Assembly: GCF_030272615.1 (NCBI RefSeq)
Contig: NC_081414.1
Span: 519,879,185 to 519,943,184, forward strand
Origin: Cryptomeria japonica
Taxonomy: Eukaryota > Streptophyta > Pinopsida > Cupressales > Cupressaceae
Direction of reading: 5' to 3'
DNA: 64,000 nucleotides
Both the position numbers and the translations under genes were made by a program. Below the pieces are notes generated by a model. The model was not told where the DNA came from and made no database searches. It was given only the letters and a program-made list of their open reading frames with translations. This document shows, piece by piece, positions 1 through 11,055 of this stretch. Position 1 is the first letter of the stretch. Each line of letters opens with the position of its first letter.

Positions 1-2907
1 CATTGAGGGTGTCAGCCTTTTGTAGTTTCTCTTGAGGATGTGGATGAGGAAGAGAGTCAATAAATCTCTCTTGATGGTCACCCTATTCTTCGAGAGTATG
101 TTGATGTGTTTCCTTTCGATATTCCCGATATGCCTCCAAAGAGAGACAAAGATTTCAAATTGACTTGGTTCTTGGTGCGGAACCTATTTCAAGAGCTCCA
201 TATCAGATGACTACTCAAGAGTTGAGTGAGTTGAAGTTGTAGATGGAGGAATTGTCGGCCAAGGGGTTCATTCATCCTAGTGTTTCTCCTTGGGGTGCGC
301 CTATTATCTTTGTTAAGAAGAAGGATGGTTCTATTCAGTTATGCATTGATTATCGATAGCTGAATAAGGTAACCATCAGGAATCATTATACATTGCCTCG
401 TATAGAAGATCTTTTTGATCAAGTAAAGGGAGACAAGGTGTTCTCTAAGATCTGAAATCTGGGTATCATCAGTTGTGCATTCATGATGTAGACATTCATA
501 GAACGACGTTTCATACTCGTTATGGTCACTATGAGTTCATAGTGGTGCCATTTGGGTTGACGAACACACCTTCAGTTTTCATGAGCCTCATGAATAGGGT
601 TTTCTGTACCTACCTCGATCATTTTGTCCTTGTTTTCTTGGATCACATATTGATTTATTTTGGATCTATGGAAGACCATGAGGGCCACTTGCGACAGGTA
701 TTGTAGTGCTTGAGGAAGAATCAGCTTTATGCCAACTTGGCGATGTGTGATTTCTTCCAGTGAGAGGTGAACCATCTTGGTCATATAGTTTCAGGAGAAG
801 GTGTATCCATGGATCCTTCTGAGATCCAAGCCATTGTAGATTGGCCAGTACCAACCAATGTTTCAAAGGTTTGAAGTACGGGTTTGGCTAGATATTACCG
901 TCTCTTTGTTCAGAGTTTTTCCCATATAGGTCACTCGATCACTTCTCTTCAGAGGAAGGGGAAGGATTTTGTTTGGTCAGAGAAGTGTGGGTCATTTTTT
1001 CATACCTTGAAGGAACTCCTTATTAGTGCTCCAATTTTGGCAGTTTCTGATACATCTAAAGATTTTATGGTATGTACAGATTCCTCTTTAGAAGGTATAG
1101 GAGTAGTGCTTATTCAAGATGGTCGTGTGGTTGCCTATGAGTTTCGCAAACTAAAGGACCATGAGCTAAACTATCCATTTCATAACTTGGAGTTGGAAGT
1201 TATAATGCATGCGTTGGTTAGATGGTGACATTTTCTATTGGGGCATCGGTTTGAGCTGCATAGTGATCACCGTAGTTTGTAGTATATTTTCATGCAGCTA
1301 AACTTGAATGCTCAATAATGAAGATGGATGGAATTCCTCAGTGAGTATGATTTTGAGGTTCAATATATTCAGAGGAAAGAGAATGTATTGGTAGATTCTT
1401 TGAGTCATAGGCACGATGAGGTTGCAGTATTGTCCCTTGGAGTGGACTTGAGGGAGAGAATTCTTGGGATTCTTCCTTAGAACACTTGGTATCAGGATGT
1501 TAGAGCTATGAGGGAGTCTGGAAGACCATTAGAGGGTAGATATTATGGATATAATCTTGAGGTAGACGGTCTTCTTCGACATCTTGGATGGATCTATGTA
1601 CCTCCTTTGGAGGGTCTTCACATTTTGATCATGACTGAGGCCCATTGTGCACCTTATTCAACACACCCTGGTGTCAAGAAGATGCACATAGATCTTAGAT
1701 AGATATATCATTGGGCTAGTATTAAATGTGACATTATTGATTTTGTGTCGAAGTGTTTAGAATGTTAGCAGGGAAGGCAAAGCATCAGCACCCTGGAGGG
1801 CTTTTACAACCTAATTTGGTACCGGATTGGAAATGGGATATCATTTCCATGGATTTCATAGTGGGGTTGCCTGTTTCTTCGTGTCGTCATGATGCCATCA
1901 TTGTCATTATTGATAGATTGACCAAATTTGCTCATTTTGTTCCTATTCAATCTTCTTATATAACAATAGTGGTGGCTCAAGTTTTCTTGGGATATTTGGT
2001 GAGGTTGCATGGGATTCCTAGGCGGATCATTTCTGATAGAGATCTTGTCTTTACTTGAGCATTGTGGACCTCACTCCAACATGCTTTGGGGGCCCAATTG
2101 AACTTCAATTTAGCTTATCACCCAGAGATTGACGCTTAGACTGAGCGTGTGAATTAGGTCTTGGAGGACATGCTTTGCATGTATGTTATGGACCAGCAGT
2201 AGCACTGGGAGGAATATCTTTACCTTGTGGAGTTTGCTTATAATAATGGATATCATAGCTCCATAGGCATGTCTCCCTTCCAGGAATTGTATGGTTGTCC
2301 TTTCCATACTCCTTTGAGTTGGGATAGATTAGAGGATAAGGTGCATTTAGGACCGGATATGCTTCAAGAGATGGAGCAGTAGGTTGAGCAGATTCATGGG
2401 CATTTGGTTGTTGCTCAAGATAGGCAGAAGAAGTATGCTGATTCTCATAGAGTGGATCACCAGTTCTCAGTTGGCAACTGCGTGTTCTTGAGAGTGTGTT
2501 CGTGGAAGAGTTTGATCTGTTATGGAAAGGGTTCTAAGTTGCCACCTCATTTTGTTGGCCCTTTTGAGATCCTTGAGAGGATAGGACCTATTGCCTACCA
2601 TCTTGCCTTACCACTGAGTCTATCCCACATCCATGATGTCTTTCATGTTTTTGTTCTTTGACCTTATCATCTTGATGTGACTCATGTTCTTGATTTGAAT
2701 GCCTTGCATGTCGAGGATGCGCAACTTTCCATGGAGCCCATGTGCATTCTTTAGCATCAGGATTCGACCCTCTAGGCCCATACCATCAACTAGGTAAGGG
2801 TCCTATGTGACTCAAATGATGAGACCTCGGTGACATGAGATAATGCAGTGAAGCTGAGAGAGATTTATTCTTTTCTGTTTTAGGCTTCCAAGAGTAAGCC
2901 TAGTTTT
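1..2907 (+). pseudogene. Element D: degenerate Ty3/gypsy pol (RT, RNase H, integrase, chromodomain-type tail)
   Basis: This is the 3' part of a Ty3/gypsy polyprotein; the 5' part lies before the window. In order one can read the RT N-terminal part (about 240-455: [16 protein letters not shown]), RT palm (473-706: [20 protein letters not shown]), RNase H (about 880-1390: DSSLEGIG, YEFRKLKDHELNYP), the integrase zinc domain (1640-1770: EAHCAPYSTHPGVKKM, KCLEC), the integrase core (1830-2160: SMDFIVGLP, IISDRD, TERVN) and a C-terminal region ending in the HIHDVFHV motif (about 2600-2660). The reading frame shifts near 457 and near 1755 and carries many stops, mostly TAG where Gln is expected (for example DYR-stop-LNK). 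The RT catalytic motif reads FLDH instead of FLDD. The organisation and tail resemble the Tekay/Del chromovirus branch, which is an inference from motif memory. It is not functional. Confidence 0.9.
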
Positions 2908-2918
2908 GGGGGGGAGAG
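2908..2918 (+). other. Element D polypurine tract
   Basis: A G-rich purine run (GGGGGGGAGAG) stands directly before TGTAGTATCCC, the start of the 3' LTR. It is the expected second-strand primer site of a + strand LTR element. The upstream pol frame (codon starts 1 mod 3) continues through it without a stop, apart from one decayed TAG at 2881. Confidence 0.8.
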
Positions 2919-5309
2919 TGTAGTATCCCTTCCTGATCAGACTTTTTAGACTCATGTTTGAGTTAACTTGTCTATTCAGTGCATACATTATTGTTATACT
3001 TTATTTAGATTTTATGCGATGCTATTACATGCTTTAACTTGATGTGTAGTGTATGCTTTCATGTAGTATTTCATTACTTATGTTAAATGAGATTTTTATG
3101 GTTTGCTGACATGGACTGACACATTTACTTTATATGTGTGATGCATTACTTACATGTTTCATGTTTGCAAGTGTATGGGATGCGAGGGGATGATTTTCCT
3201 TCACTCACTCCAGTGAGATAGGGAACATCATGATTCTCCCTCATCGGTGTGTGTGTGTCATGTTTGTTTATATATTTTTCTATATACACATGTGGTTCGT
3301 TGATGCAAGACATTGCAGGTACAAGTACCGGGTAGGTATGGGGTATAGAATCCACCTAGTTTCACAGGTCTAATCATGCCTTATTTGTCTGATGGAAGTG
3401 GAGGAGATAGTTGTTGGACCCTAACTTGACCTACAGTTGCATTCATGTGACTGTTGTCAGTCGGTCATCTTTTCATGTTTGACCGGTATGCGAGTCATAG
3501 TGCTTTGGTACTTTTGTGTTGTGAATTGTCGTTTGATCTTTCCTTGTTTTGCATGCTTCCAATTATTTGAATAGTTTTAAATTGAGTGAATGGTGTTATT
3601 TTGTGTTGGCATATTTAATTTAATTTAATTAATATGCCCTTGAGTTTATTGATTTAATTTAATAATGTAGTTGTTAAATTAAATGGTTAAATTGCATGTT
3701 ATATTGAGAAAATAGTTGTATTAAATTATTTGGAAAAAAGAAATAAGTTAAATGTTATGCTATTTGAATTTTAGTGCAAATGTTGAGTTAAATTCACGTG
3801 GAAAAGAAAATGAAAATAAAAATAAAGACGCATTCCCATTTACCTTTTTGGTTAGCTTTTAAATTTTATTTTTGTGTAAAAAGAATTATTTTATGGAAAA
3901 GGGAAATTAGATTTGTTTTACTTTTTAAATATTTTATTCCCATTGGTTGGGGAAAATTTTAACCTAAAAATTTTAGGATGAAAATATTTTTTGCCTATAT
4001 TACGTGGGAGTTCACAGGAAAAAGGGAGGCATTTTTTAATACAAAAACTTGGAAACCATTTGGAAGGAGGAGTCTAGAATTTGGAATTGGTATGTAGGAT
4101 TGAAACTCTTCCACAATATTCTTCCTAGATTGCTTTACAGGTTGTGTAGTTTTCTTCTTGTGTTGCAATAAAAATTTGAATGTTTGAGCTTTTTCCCCGT
4201 GTTTGATTAAAATTGTTAAACCTTGTTGGAGATTCTTGTTGAAAGTTTCATTTGGAAAAATAGAGCAGTTGCTATTTAATTTAATTGAATCTCTAATCAA
4301 TATGTGTATGTTGAAAAGAGATTGTCCAATATCTTGCTGGCTGTGTGTTTCCAAGTTCTTTGTAAAATTTAATTTTTTGATTATTTTCTCTAATTTGGTA
4401 GTAGGGAAGAGAGTTTATTTTCTGATTGATTGCAAGTTTTTATTTGTCCAAAATTTGGGGGTTATGCTGGCAAAATTTTGTTAATTTGCCTCTTTGCATG
4501 ATGCAAGGATTCTTCCTGTGTGTGAAGAAATTAAAAAAAAAGAATCAAATCCCCTCTTAATTCTTAAAATTCTTTTGAAACTTTTGCCCAAGATCTTTAG
4601 ATTTGGGTCTTTTATGATTTATTGGTTTATCAGAATCCCTTATTGAAAAACTTCATTGCAAGAAATTTTTTTTGTTCATTACCAATGAAGTTATGTGTTA
4701 TTAAAAAATAAATAATAAATTGAACCCCACGTGGCAGGGTATTCCCACCATGTGGGATGGTAGTTGTTGCTACCATAAGGTAGCAACACTACCGGCAGTA
4801 GTGTCTGCTACCATATGCTAGCAACACTACTAGCGGTAGTGACTGCTATCAAAGGGTAGCAACATTACTGGTTGGTAGTGTCTGCTACTATACCGTATGG
4901 TAGCAGCACTACTGGTAGGTAGTCCTTGCCACCACTTTTTACCTTTTTCTCCCTCATCATGGTGGTTAATAATAAGAATGTTCGATGTTTAATAACATCG
5001 CATGATTTATTTATATTTTCATTTTAAATATTATTTTATTAATATATTTACTTGTCTATTCAAGACATTAGTTTTTCATGATTAATTTAGTAAATTGGAT
5101 TTATTCTAGAAATAGATTAAATACTTTAATATAATTCATATTTTATTTTATATATGTTTAATATTGATTTTTATTATTTTATTTGGATCATTGTATTGGA
5201 AATAAAAATTGAATGACGTCTTAGGATGATGTGTTAGAAATGTGGGGTGTTTTTATTTGTTAAAATGATTATGACTATTGCTTGTTCTAATTGAAAGAGG
5301 TAAATTGTA
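2919..5309 (+). mobile_element. Element D 3' LTR, first part (split by element A)
   Basis: The LTR begins TGTAGTATCCC right after the polypurine tract. It contains no credible gene; the short ORFs here are AT-rich accidents. It is cut at 5309 by insertion of element A and resumes at 11845, ending with GAGGCATTACA at about 13375. The ends (TGTA... / ...TACA) form the short inverted repeat expected of an LTR. The combined length is about 3.9 kb, long for an LTR. An array of small palindromes lies at 4745-4930. The 5' LTR is outside the window, so the boundaries rest on the PPT and terminal motifs only. Confidence 0.75.
4745..4930. repeat. Array of about four imperfect palindromic units in the D LTR
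   Basis: Units of about 38-44 bp repeat the pattern GGTAGCAACACTAC...GTAGTGTCTGCTACC, so each unit can fold on itself (GGTAGCA against TGCTACC, ACTAC against GTAGT). Copies begin near 4781, 4819, 4856 and 4900, preceded by a half unit. The repeats have diverged, with several single-base changes. No coding function is seen. Confidence 0.75.
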
Positions 5310-6097
5310 TGTTGGTAAATGCACACTCCAATGAGATATTGTAGGTGATTGAAGGTTTTGTCATTGATGGAAACCTTCCAATCATATGATACCGGAAAGA
5401 CAATGTACCGGCACCAGCAACAACAAACTCTACACCAGCACATAGAACACCGATAGTAAAAGGAAGTATACCAGTACCCAGGTCGATGGGAATTTTGTTT
5501 ATAATATATTTTGTAATTAATTGTTAAATCATTGTAAGCCAACTTGGAAAGTTGTAAAATGACTCATATATGTATGAGATCATTATAGAACATTTTGTAA
5601 GCAAGAAGATAGGTGAAATAAGGCAGACCTATTATGCGAATTATAGGTTAAGGGTTTATGTATGAAGCAGAGCTAAAACCGGTACTACATCTGGCATAGT
5701 AGATACTATTTTGAAGCAGTACAAGACATTGGATTTGCATAATCCATTTTGTAAGTCAATGAGACTTCCCATTTTGTAATTGAGTAGTGAGCTCTAGGCA
5801 CTTGGCCTTCCTGCATGTGCAGGCCCCTATTGTAGCAGTAATATTCTCTTATTGGCTAGTAAGTGAATATTGTGGGTCACAAATCCCACCAAGGTTTTTC
5901 CCATACCGGGTTTCCTCGTTAAACTACTATGTTATGGTGTGCTTTTCATGTGGTTGTTGTTATCTCTATTTATTGCATTACTTTTTGTTTACCGGTACAC
6001 AGTATTGATATGCTTTACATATTTTAAGTTAAGAAAATTATCCAACCAGTTAGATACTGATTCACCCCCCCTCTCAGTATCTTTGGGAATCCTAACA
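5310..6097 (+). repeat. Element A 5' LTR
   Basis: It starts TGTTGGTAAATGCACACTCC and ends GGGAATCCTAACA; the same sequence recurs at 11056-11844. The U5 end carries GATTCACCCCCCCTCTCAGT (about 6059-6078), a motif also found in the LTRs of B, E, F and the copia units. Confidence 0.93.
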
Positions 6098-6099
6098 AT

Positions 6100-6111
6100 T
6101 GGTATCAGAGC
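6100..6111 (+). other. Element A primer-binding site
   Basis: TGGTATCAGAGC matches the complement of the plant initiator Met-tRNA 3' end and lies two bases after the 5' LTR. Confidence 0.92.
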
Positions 6112-6169
6112 TTGGTCCTCTCTTTTTCAGAAGCCTAACAACTTGAGGAAGATCTTGACACTAGTAGAG

Positions 6170-7147
6170 ATGGAAAACTTGATGAAGCAATTATAAGAAG
6201 CTCTCTCATACTATGATACAAAAAAGTTGAAAAATATCAAACTTGAAGATGATCTAAAGGCTGCACATGATAATATTCAAGCACTTCAAGAAAATCTTAC
6301 CATTGCAAGAAACAAGAGAAGAGAACTTTGTGAAAAAATGCAATATGAGAATGATGAAAAAGAAACTCTTAGTGATCTGATGAATAAGTTGAAACAAGAA
6401 AACATGACAACAAAGAATGAGATGCAAGATATGACTATGATATTTTATAAAGAAATTGAAGATAGAAAGAAGAAAGAAGAAGACTTGACTAGAAGACTCA
6501 ATGATGCTACAAACGAAAACACAAGACTTAGTTATGAAAATGATATGTTTAAGACAGATCTGATGCATGCACAAAATGACTCAAATGAACTCATGAGAAA
6601 AAAAGGTATCTTGGAAAGAGAACTAGCTATTGCAAATCAACACAAGGAAAAATTCAAGAAAAGCTCTGAAGAACTTGGTGACTTGCTGAAAAATCAAAAA
6701 CCAAATGGTGACACTAATGGCCTTGGCTTTAAAGTTGGTGAAAGCTCTGGTACTGCAAATGCACATGATCATAGCAAACCGGTAAGACAACCAAATTCTT
6801 ATAAATTTAATGGCAAATGCTTTAATTGTAACAAGTATGGTCATAAAGAAAATCAGTGTAGATCTAGAAATTATCAGAGCACTAATACACCCATCGGTCA
6901 ATGCTCCAAATACAACAAAACTGGTCATAATTCAGAAAATTGTAGAATGAATATAAGATGTTATGTTTGTGGAAGATTTGGACACTTATCTAATCAGTGT
7001 AGAACACAAACCAACATAGGATATGGGAAAGCTATTCAGAAAAATAATGTGACCTATTATGCTTGCAACAAGATTGGACATATTACAAAATTTTGCAGAA
7101 GTAAGGCATCATCGACAAGCAATAATGGTGCTAGTCTGAAAGGTTGA
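6170..7147 (+). pseudogene. Element A gag-like protein: coiled coil plus four zinc knuckles
   Basis: The reading frame begins at ATG 6170 (MENLMKQL) but meets TAA at 6194-6196; it is then open from ATG 6227 to 7147 (306 codons). The N-terminal two thirds are highly charged and heptad-like (EDDLKAAHDNIQALQENL and similar), so probably coiled coil for self-assembly. The C-terminal part has four CCHC-type knuckles for nucleic-acid binding: CFNCNKYGHKENQC, CSKYNKTGHNSENC (second Cys is Tyr), CYVCGRFGHLSNQC and YACNKIGHITKFC (first Cys displaced by Tyr). There is no protease or pol downstream in any frame. It is one stop away from intact, and two knuckles have lost a ligand. B carries the homologue at 20522-21518. 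The gag role is inferred from the position after the PBS and the knuckles. Confidence 0.82.
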
Positions 7148-7601
7148 AGAGGTAAAGCAAGAATTCTCAAAAAAATGGATCAGAAAGTCAAATGTAAATG
7201 TTGATAGGAATACTCCTCCACCGACAGAACAAAGTAACACTGCACCAGTAGAATAGAGTAACACTCCACCGGCAGGAGACTCTTCATCTAACTGAAGAAA
7301 ATTCCTTTGAAGGCTTAGCAACCAAATGTGAAAAATGCTATTATTCCCTTGGTTGATGGTGAGAAGTTGAAATTATTTTTATACCAGTAGATAAGTTAAG
7401 TCATTACTTAATCGGCAAGAATTAAATGTGGTGGTTGATGAAATTAACATTATAAAGCAAGTGTTTTGGCTCCATTTTCATTTCACCGAGCATTCAAATC
7501 TTCAAGAGTGTGAAAATTCTAGAGCGAAGGCATTCCAAGAAAACAAGTGAAGCAATTCATCAAGCAATCATTCCTTAAGGCAGATAAAGGTATTTATATC
7601 C

Positions 7602-9701
7602 ATGGCTTCTTCATCTACTCTTGAATTCATTGCAAACTCTACTGTTGTCAAATTTATTAAATGCCCTAGACCTGTATTCCAGTTAGTTCCTGAAGTTGCC
7701 AAGAAAGATGAAAACATTGGTGCATTTTCTAAAATTCCTAAGGGAGTAGTTTTTGTTGAAGACCCTAGAATGTACATACATTGTCATATAAAGGAATTGG
7801 ATGATGAGGAAATTAAGAATATGTATAAATCTATAATTTGTGATGAATCCAAAAATATCAAACCTGAACACAAGATAGTTGAAACCCTAGGTTTCACTAA
7901 AATTCTCAGTATCCCAGATTTTGCCAAGGATGTTATAAGGATAGTACTAAGTAGGGTACATGCTACATTCTTTTGGTTGGACTCAATTCACAAAATCACA
8001 AAAGAAGCAGTAAAGGCCATGACAGGGTTACCTTCCACCAGTAACAGACCTGACAAAACAAAGAAGGTCTCAAATGACCTAGTGATAAACCTAACCGGTT
8101 CAACATCCGATAAGAGATCTTTAAGGGTAAATGATGTAATGGATATCAATGTGAATTTCACTAGTATGATCTTAGGCTACAAAAATACACATGCAAATAG
8201 GTTAAACTCAGTCTCTAGCCTATGCATTAAAAGTGCCTATGATATGATTAATGGTAATGCAAGAATAGATGTGTGTGAATGGCTTAAAGATGAACTAATT
8301 GACAATTTGGGAAAGATAAAGAAAGACAAAAAGGGAACATTCAGATTTGGAAACCTACTTGTTTGTCTAATGTTGCACATAACCAAACAAATACCCAGTA
8401 TTGGTATTAGAAATTTTGGTTTTGATATACCAGTCGGCAAACACTTGTTAGATTTACTAAACAACATGGGAGAGAACAAAGAAAAGAACATAAAAGAGTA
8501 TTTTCAAGCATTGAAGGCCCAAATGAAGACCAGAGTTAGATTATCACAAGCAATTATGGACAAGTATAAGGATGAAATCTATTTTGTAATAAAGAAGGAT
8601 GAAATTTGGATGGAGGCAGTTATCCCAAGAACCATCTGGGTTACTGAAATGGGGTATGAAACTGATGACCACTTAATAGAAACATATGGAAAAGCCCTCC
8701 TAGAAGCACCTAAGGAACCTAAAGAAGAGGTGTTTGGCAATGCTGAGACTATTGAAAAACAAATTCAATCCAAGAAAAATGTTAAAAAGGTTGAGGCAAC
8801 AGTTAGAAAAGGATCCAGGCAAGCAAAAGCTATTAAGGAAGATGTACTTAAACAAACTAGTATTACTGAAGATGAGTTAGAAGCACTTCAATTGGAAATT
8901 CACCTTTCACCAATAGGAACTTCTTCAGAAAGTGACATACCAGTTGCATTCAAAAGAGTTGTGAGAAAAAGGAAATCTTCACTGGTATCTTCACATTCTC
9001 CTAGAAGAACAAGACATAAACAACAGGTAGTAAGGCCCCTAGCAAAGAAATTAACTCCGAAGAAGAAAAAGGTGACTCCTAAGAAGAAGTCCATAGCTCC
9101 TATTGATAAATTACTATATGAAATTACTGAGGATGGTAAATTGAAAAATATCAGCAAAATGTATAACACATTATCAGATGATGGCAAAGATAAAGTAGAG
9201 AACAGTGTAATATTGCACTTAGATATTTTAAAGAAATTTTTGATGCAAGTTGTTGATGAAATATCGACAGATCTCTACAACAGACTTGAAGCTAGGAGAG
9301 TAGGTATTATTGAACTTGATAAGAAAATAAAAATTGAAAAATTACTTGATGTACATCCTGTCAACTCACCTGATGAGATAGATAAATTGATCTCAGAGGC
9401 TAACCAGTTAGTATTTTCAATTGCTCACCGACATGTAGCACTAATGGCAAGGAGAGTGAATGAGGTAACAGAAGAAACAACTAATGCATGGGACATATTC
9501 CTTGTAGAGAAGGAAAATCAAGAAGAGTATCGAAGTCCTAAACCCATCAAGGTATATCAAAAGGATAAGGGAAAAGGAAAGGTTGGTGGAGCACCCAACA
9601 TAAAAATAACAGACAACTTATCCCCATCGCCTCTAGATACTCCATTGGTAGTTACTACTGACAATCAACCAGCTAGTGAGAGTATGGACATACCACATTA
9701 G
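7602..9701 (+). CDS. Element A ORF2: conserved 699-aa protein of unknown function
   Basis: This is an uninterrupted 699-codon frame starting at ATG 7602, preceded by about 450 bp of spacer after gag. I do not recognise its function. Visible regions are an N-terminal block conserved in element B (residues about 40-150: IPKGVVFVEDPRMYIH, WLDSIHKITKEAVKAMTGLP at 125-144), a mixed alpha-type middle (150-350), two strongly basic patches (RKRKSS/SPRRTRHK near 449-470 and KKLTPKKKKVTPKKK near 484-500) that could bind nucleic acid or direct nuclear import, and a C-terminal helical part (DELxELEA-like charged segments). No signal peptide, clear membrane segment or RT, IN, PR or RNase H motif is seen. 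The ITKEA-x-x-x-TGLP block is reminiscent of 'putative plant transposon protein' or env-like ORFs in plant retroelements, an untested resemblance. The frame originally continued to 10829. Confidence 0.8.
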   Translation: MASSSTLEFIANSTVVKFIKCPRPVFQLVPEVAKKDENIGAFSKIPKGVVFVEDPRMYIHCHIKELDDEEIKNMYKSIICDESKNIKPEHKIVETLGFTKILSIPDFAKDVIRIVLSRVHATFFWLDSIHKITKEAVKAMTGLPSTSNRPDKTKKVSNDLVINLTGSTSDKRSLRVNDVMDINVNFTSMILGYKNTHANRLNSVSSLCIKSAYDMINGNARIDVCEWLKDELIDNLGKIKKDKKGTFRFGNLLVCLMLHITKQIPSIGIRNFGFDIPVGKHLLDLLNNMGENKEKNIKEYFQALKAQMKTRVRLSQAIMDKYKDEIYFVIKKDEIWMEAVIPRTIWVTEMGYETDDHLIETYGKALLEAPKEPKEEVFGNAETIEKQIQSKKNVKKVEATVRKGSRQAKAIKEDVLKQTSITEDELEALQLEIHLSPIGTSSESDIPVAFKRVVRKRKSSLVSSHSPRRTRHKQQVVRPLAKKLTPKKKKVTPKKKSIAPIDKLLYEITEDGKLKNISKMYNTLSDDGKDKVENSVILHLDILKKFLMQVVDEISTDLYNRLEARRVGIIELDKKIKIEKLLDVHPVNSPDEIDKLISEANQLVFSIAHRHVALMARRVNEVTEETTNAWDIFLVEKENQEEYRSPKPIKVYQKDKGKGKVGGAPNIKITDNLSPSPLDTPLVVTTDNQPASESMDIPH

Positions 9702-10829
9702 GACACAAATCTTGATTCTGAGGTGTTATATACAATTAACATTGACACTTAGAAATTCAATATTGTGGTAGATAAGGAATCAATAGGGAAAATAGATGTG
9801 GCAACTGGGCCACCAACAATAGGTAGCACAGAAGAAAAAATGGCAGTGGACAACATTGAGAAATAGGCAGAGCAATAGGCTCCCTCATAGGAATAGGTTC
9901 GTGCGAAGACAGTGCCACCAGCAAAAACTGAGCAAGCCAAACCTTTGCTTAGAGAAATGCAAACACAAACTAACCTACCAGAGGTCACTACAAGCAAATA
10001 AATTAGTCACACCGGTGGAATATCGATTGTTGGTTCTCCCAATGCAGAATTTAGACCAATAAATGTGACAAAAGTTCTTTTGGATTCTATCAAGAAAATA
10101 ACAGAGTGTAGCTCACAAGAATACATAGCTATTGATGATACAATCCCAATTTTGAAAATGATAGCACCCAAATGTAATGTGGATAATAAAGATTCTTTGA
10201 ATCAACTTGACACATTGTCTATGTATATTACTGACAACATTCTGATAGTTGAACAAATAAATGAGGAATCATTAAAAGAGAAACTAGAGAAGGAAAAACA
10301 CAAATTATTTGAAGAGGAAATAAAGAAGTGCATGAGACAATTTGACACTCTTTTACCAGCACTATGTAATACACTAAAAGAGTTTAAAACTTTGTACAGA
10401 GATACATGCAAAACAAACTTTTTGACAGTAGATATAGACAAGAAGATCAACAAGGTACAGGAAGAAATAAATAAATTAGCTGACAACTTCATTAATTGAT
10501 CTGAACCATTATCAGTTTTTTAGTAGAAAACAGTAGGTTTTGAGGAGGAACTTCTAAAATTGGAAAGAGAGAAGGAAATTATAAAAGGAAAGGTAAAAGA
10601 TCTAAAATGGAAACTTAGTCCAAGATTGGACTACCTTGCCTCCTTGAGAAAAGAGATATCTGAGGCTCTAGTTCAAGGATAGAAAACACCGAAACAACAA
10701 ATGTGACACCTCACCAGTACAATTCAGAGGACAAAGACCGCATTAAAGGACAATGAACAGTTCACTGAGAGCCTGAATCTGGTATTGGCAGACCTTTTTC
10801 AGATTGTAACCAACCGGTTACAAGGATGA
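9702..10829 (+). pseudogene. Element A ORF2 C-terminal extension, broken by stops
   Basis: The same phase as ORF2 continues for 375 more codons to TGA 10827-10829, interrupted by about a dozen stops, mostly TAG at likely CAG (Gln) positions (for example four within 9864-9900). The longest open piece is 10065-10499 (144 codons), rich in Lys/Glu and likely coiled coil (ESLKEKLEKEKHKLFEEEIK). Element B shows the matching sequence in one phase (37787-38951, then 51984-52279), including the homologous SPRLD block, so the long frame was probably a single protein of about 1075 residues. The last stretch (10830-11043) is non-coding leader to the PPT. Confidence 0.75.
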
Positions 10830-11043
10830 AGCTGGAAATGACACTCAATTGACACTTTGACAACCTTTGACATTGATGCCAAAGGGGAAGTAGTGGTAAT
10901 GAGAAAAATAATCATCAAATGGCTCATCAGCTCAGGGGGAGCACATATTTTTTTGGGTACACAATTTTTGGTAAGACAATTCTGGCAGATTCTTTTTGGA
11001 TGACACTTTTTGGATTTTTCTCATGAGTGTTGCCATCAATGCC

Positions 11044-11055
11044 AAAGGGGGAGAT
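11044..11055 (+). other. Element A polypurine tract
   Basis: AAAGGGGGAGAT precedes the 3' LTR. The longer context AATGCCAAAGGGGGAGAT is shared with element B (about 52591-52608) and, on the - strand, with the copia internal regions at 40503 and 46017. Confidence 0.9.

Noticed and set aside
4203-4484. 93-codon + strand ORF in D's LTR
   Set aside because: AT-rich composition and no recognisable domain, inside an LTR; chance ORF.
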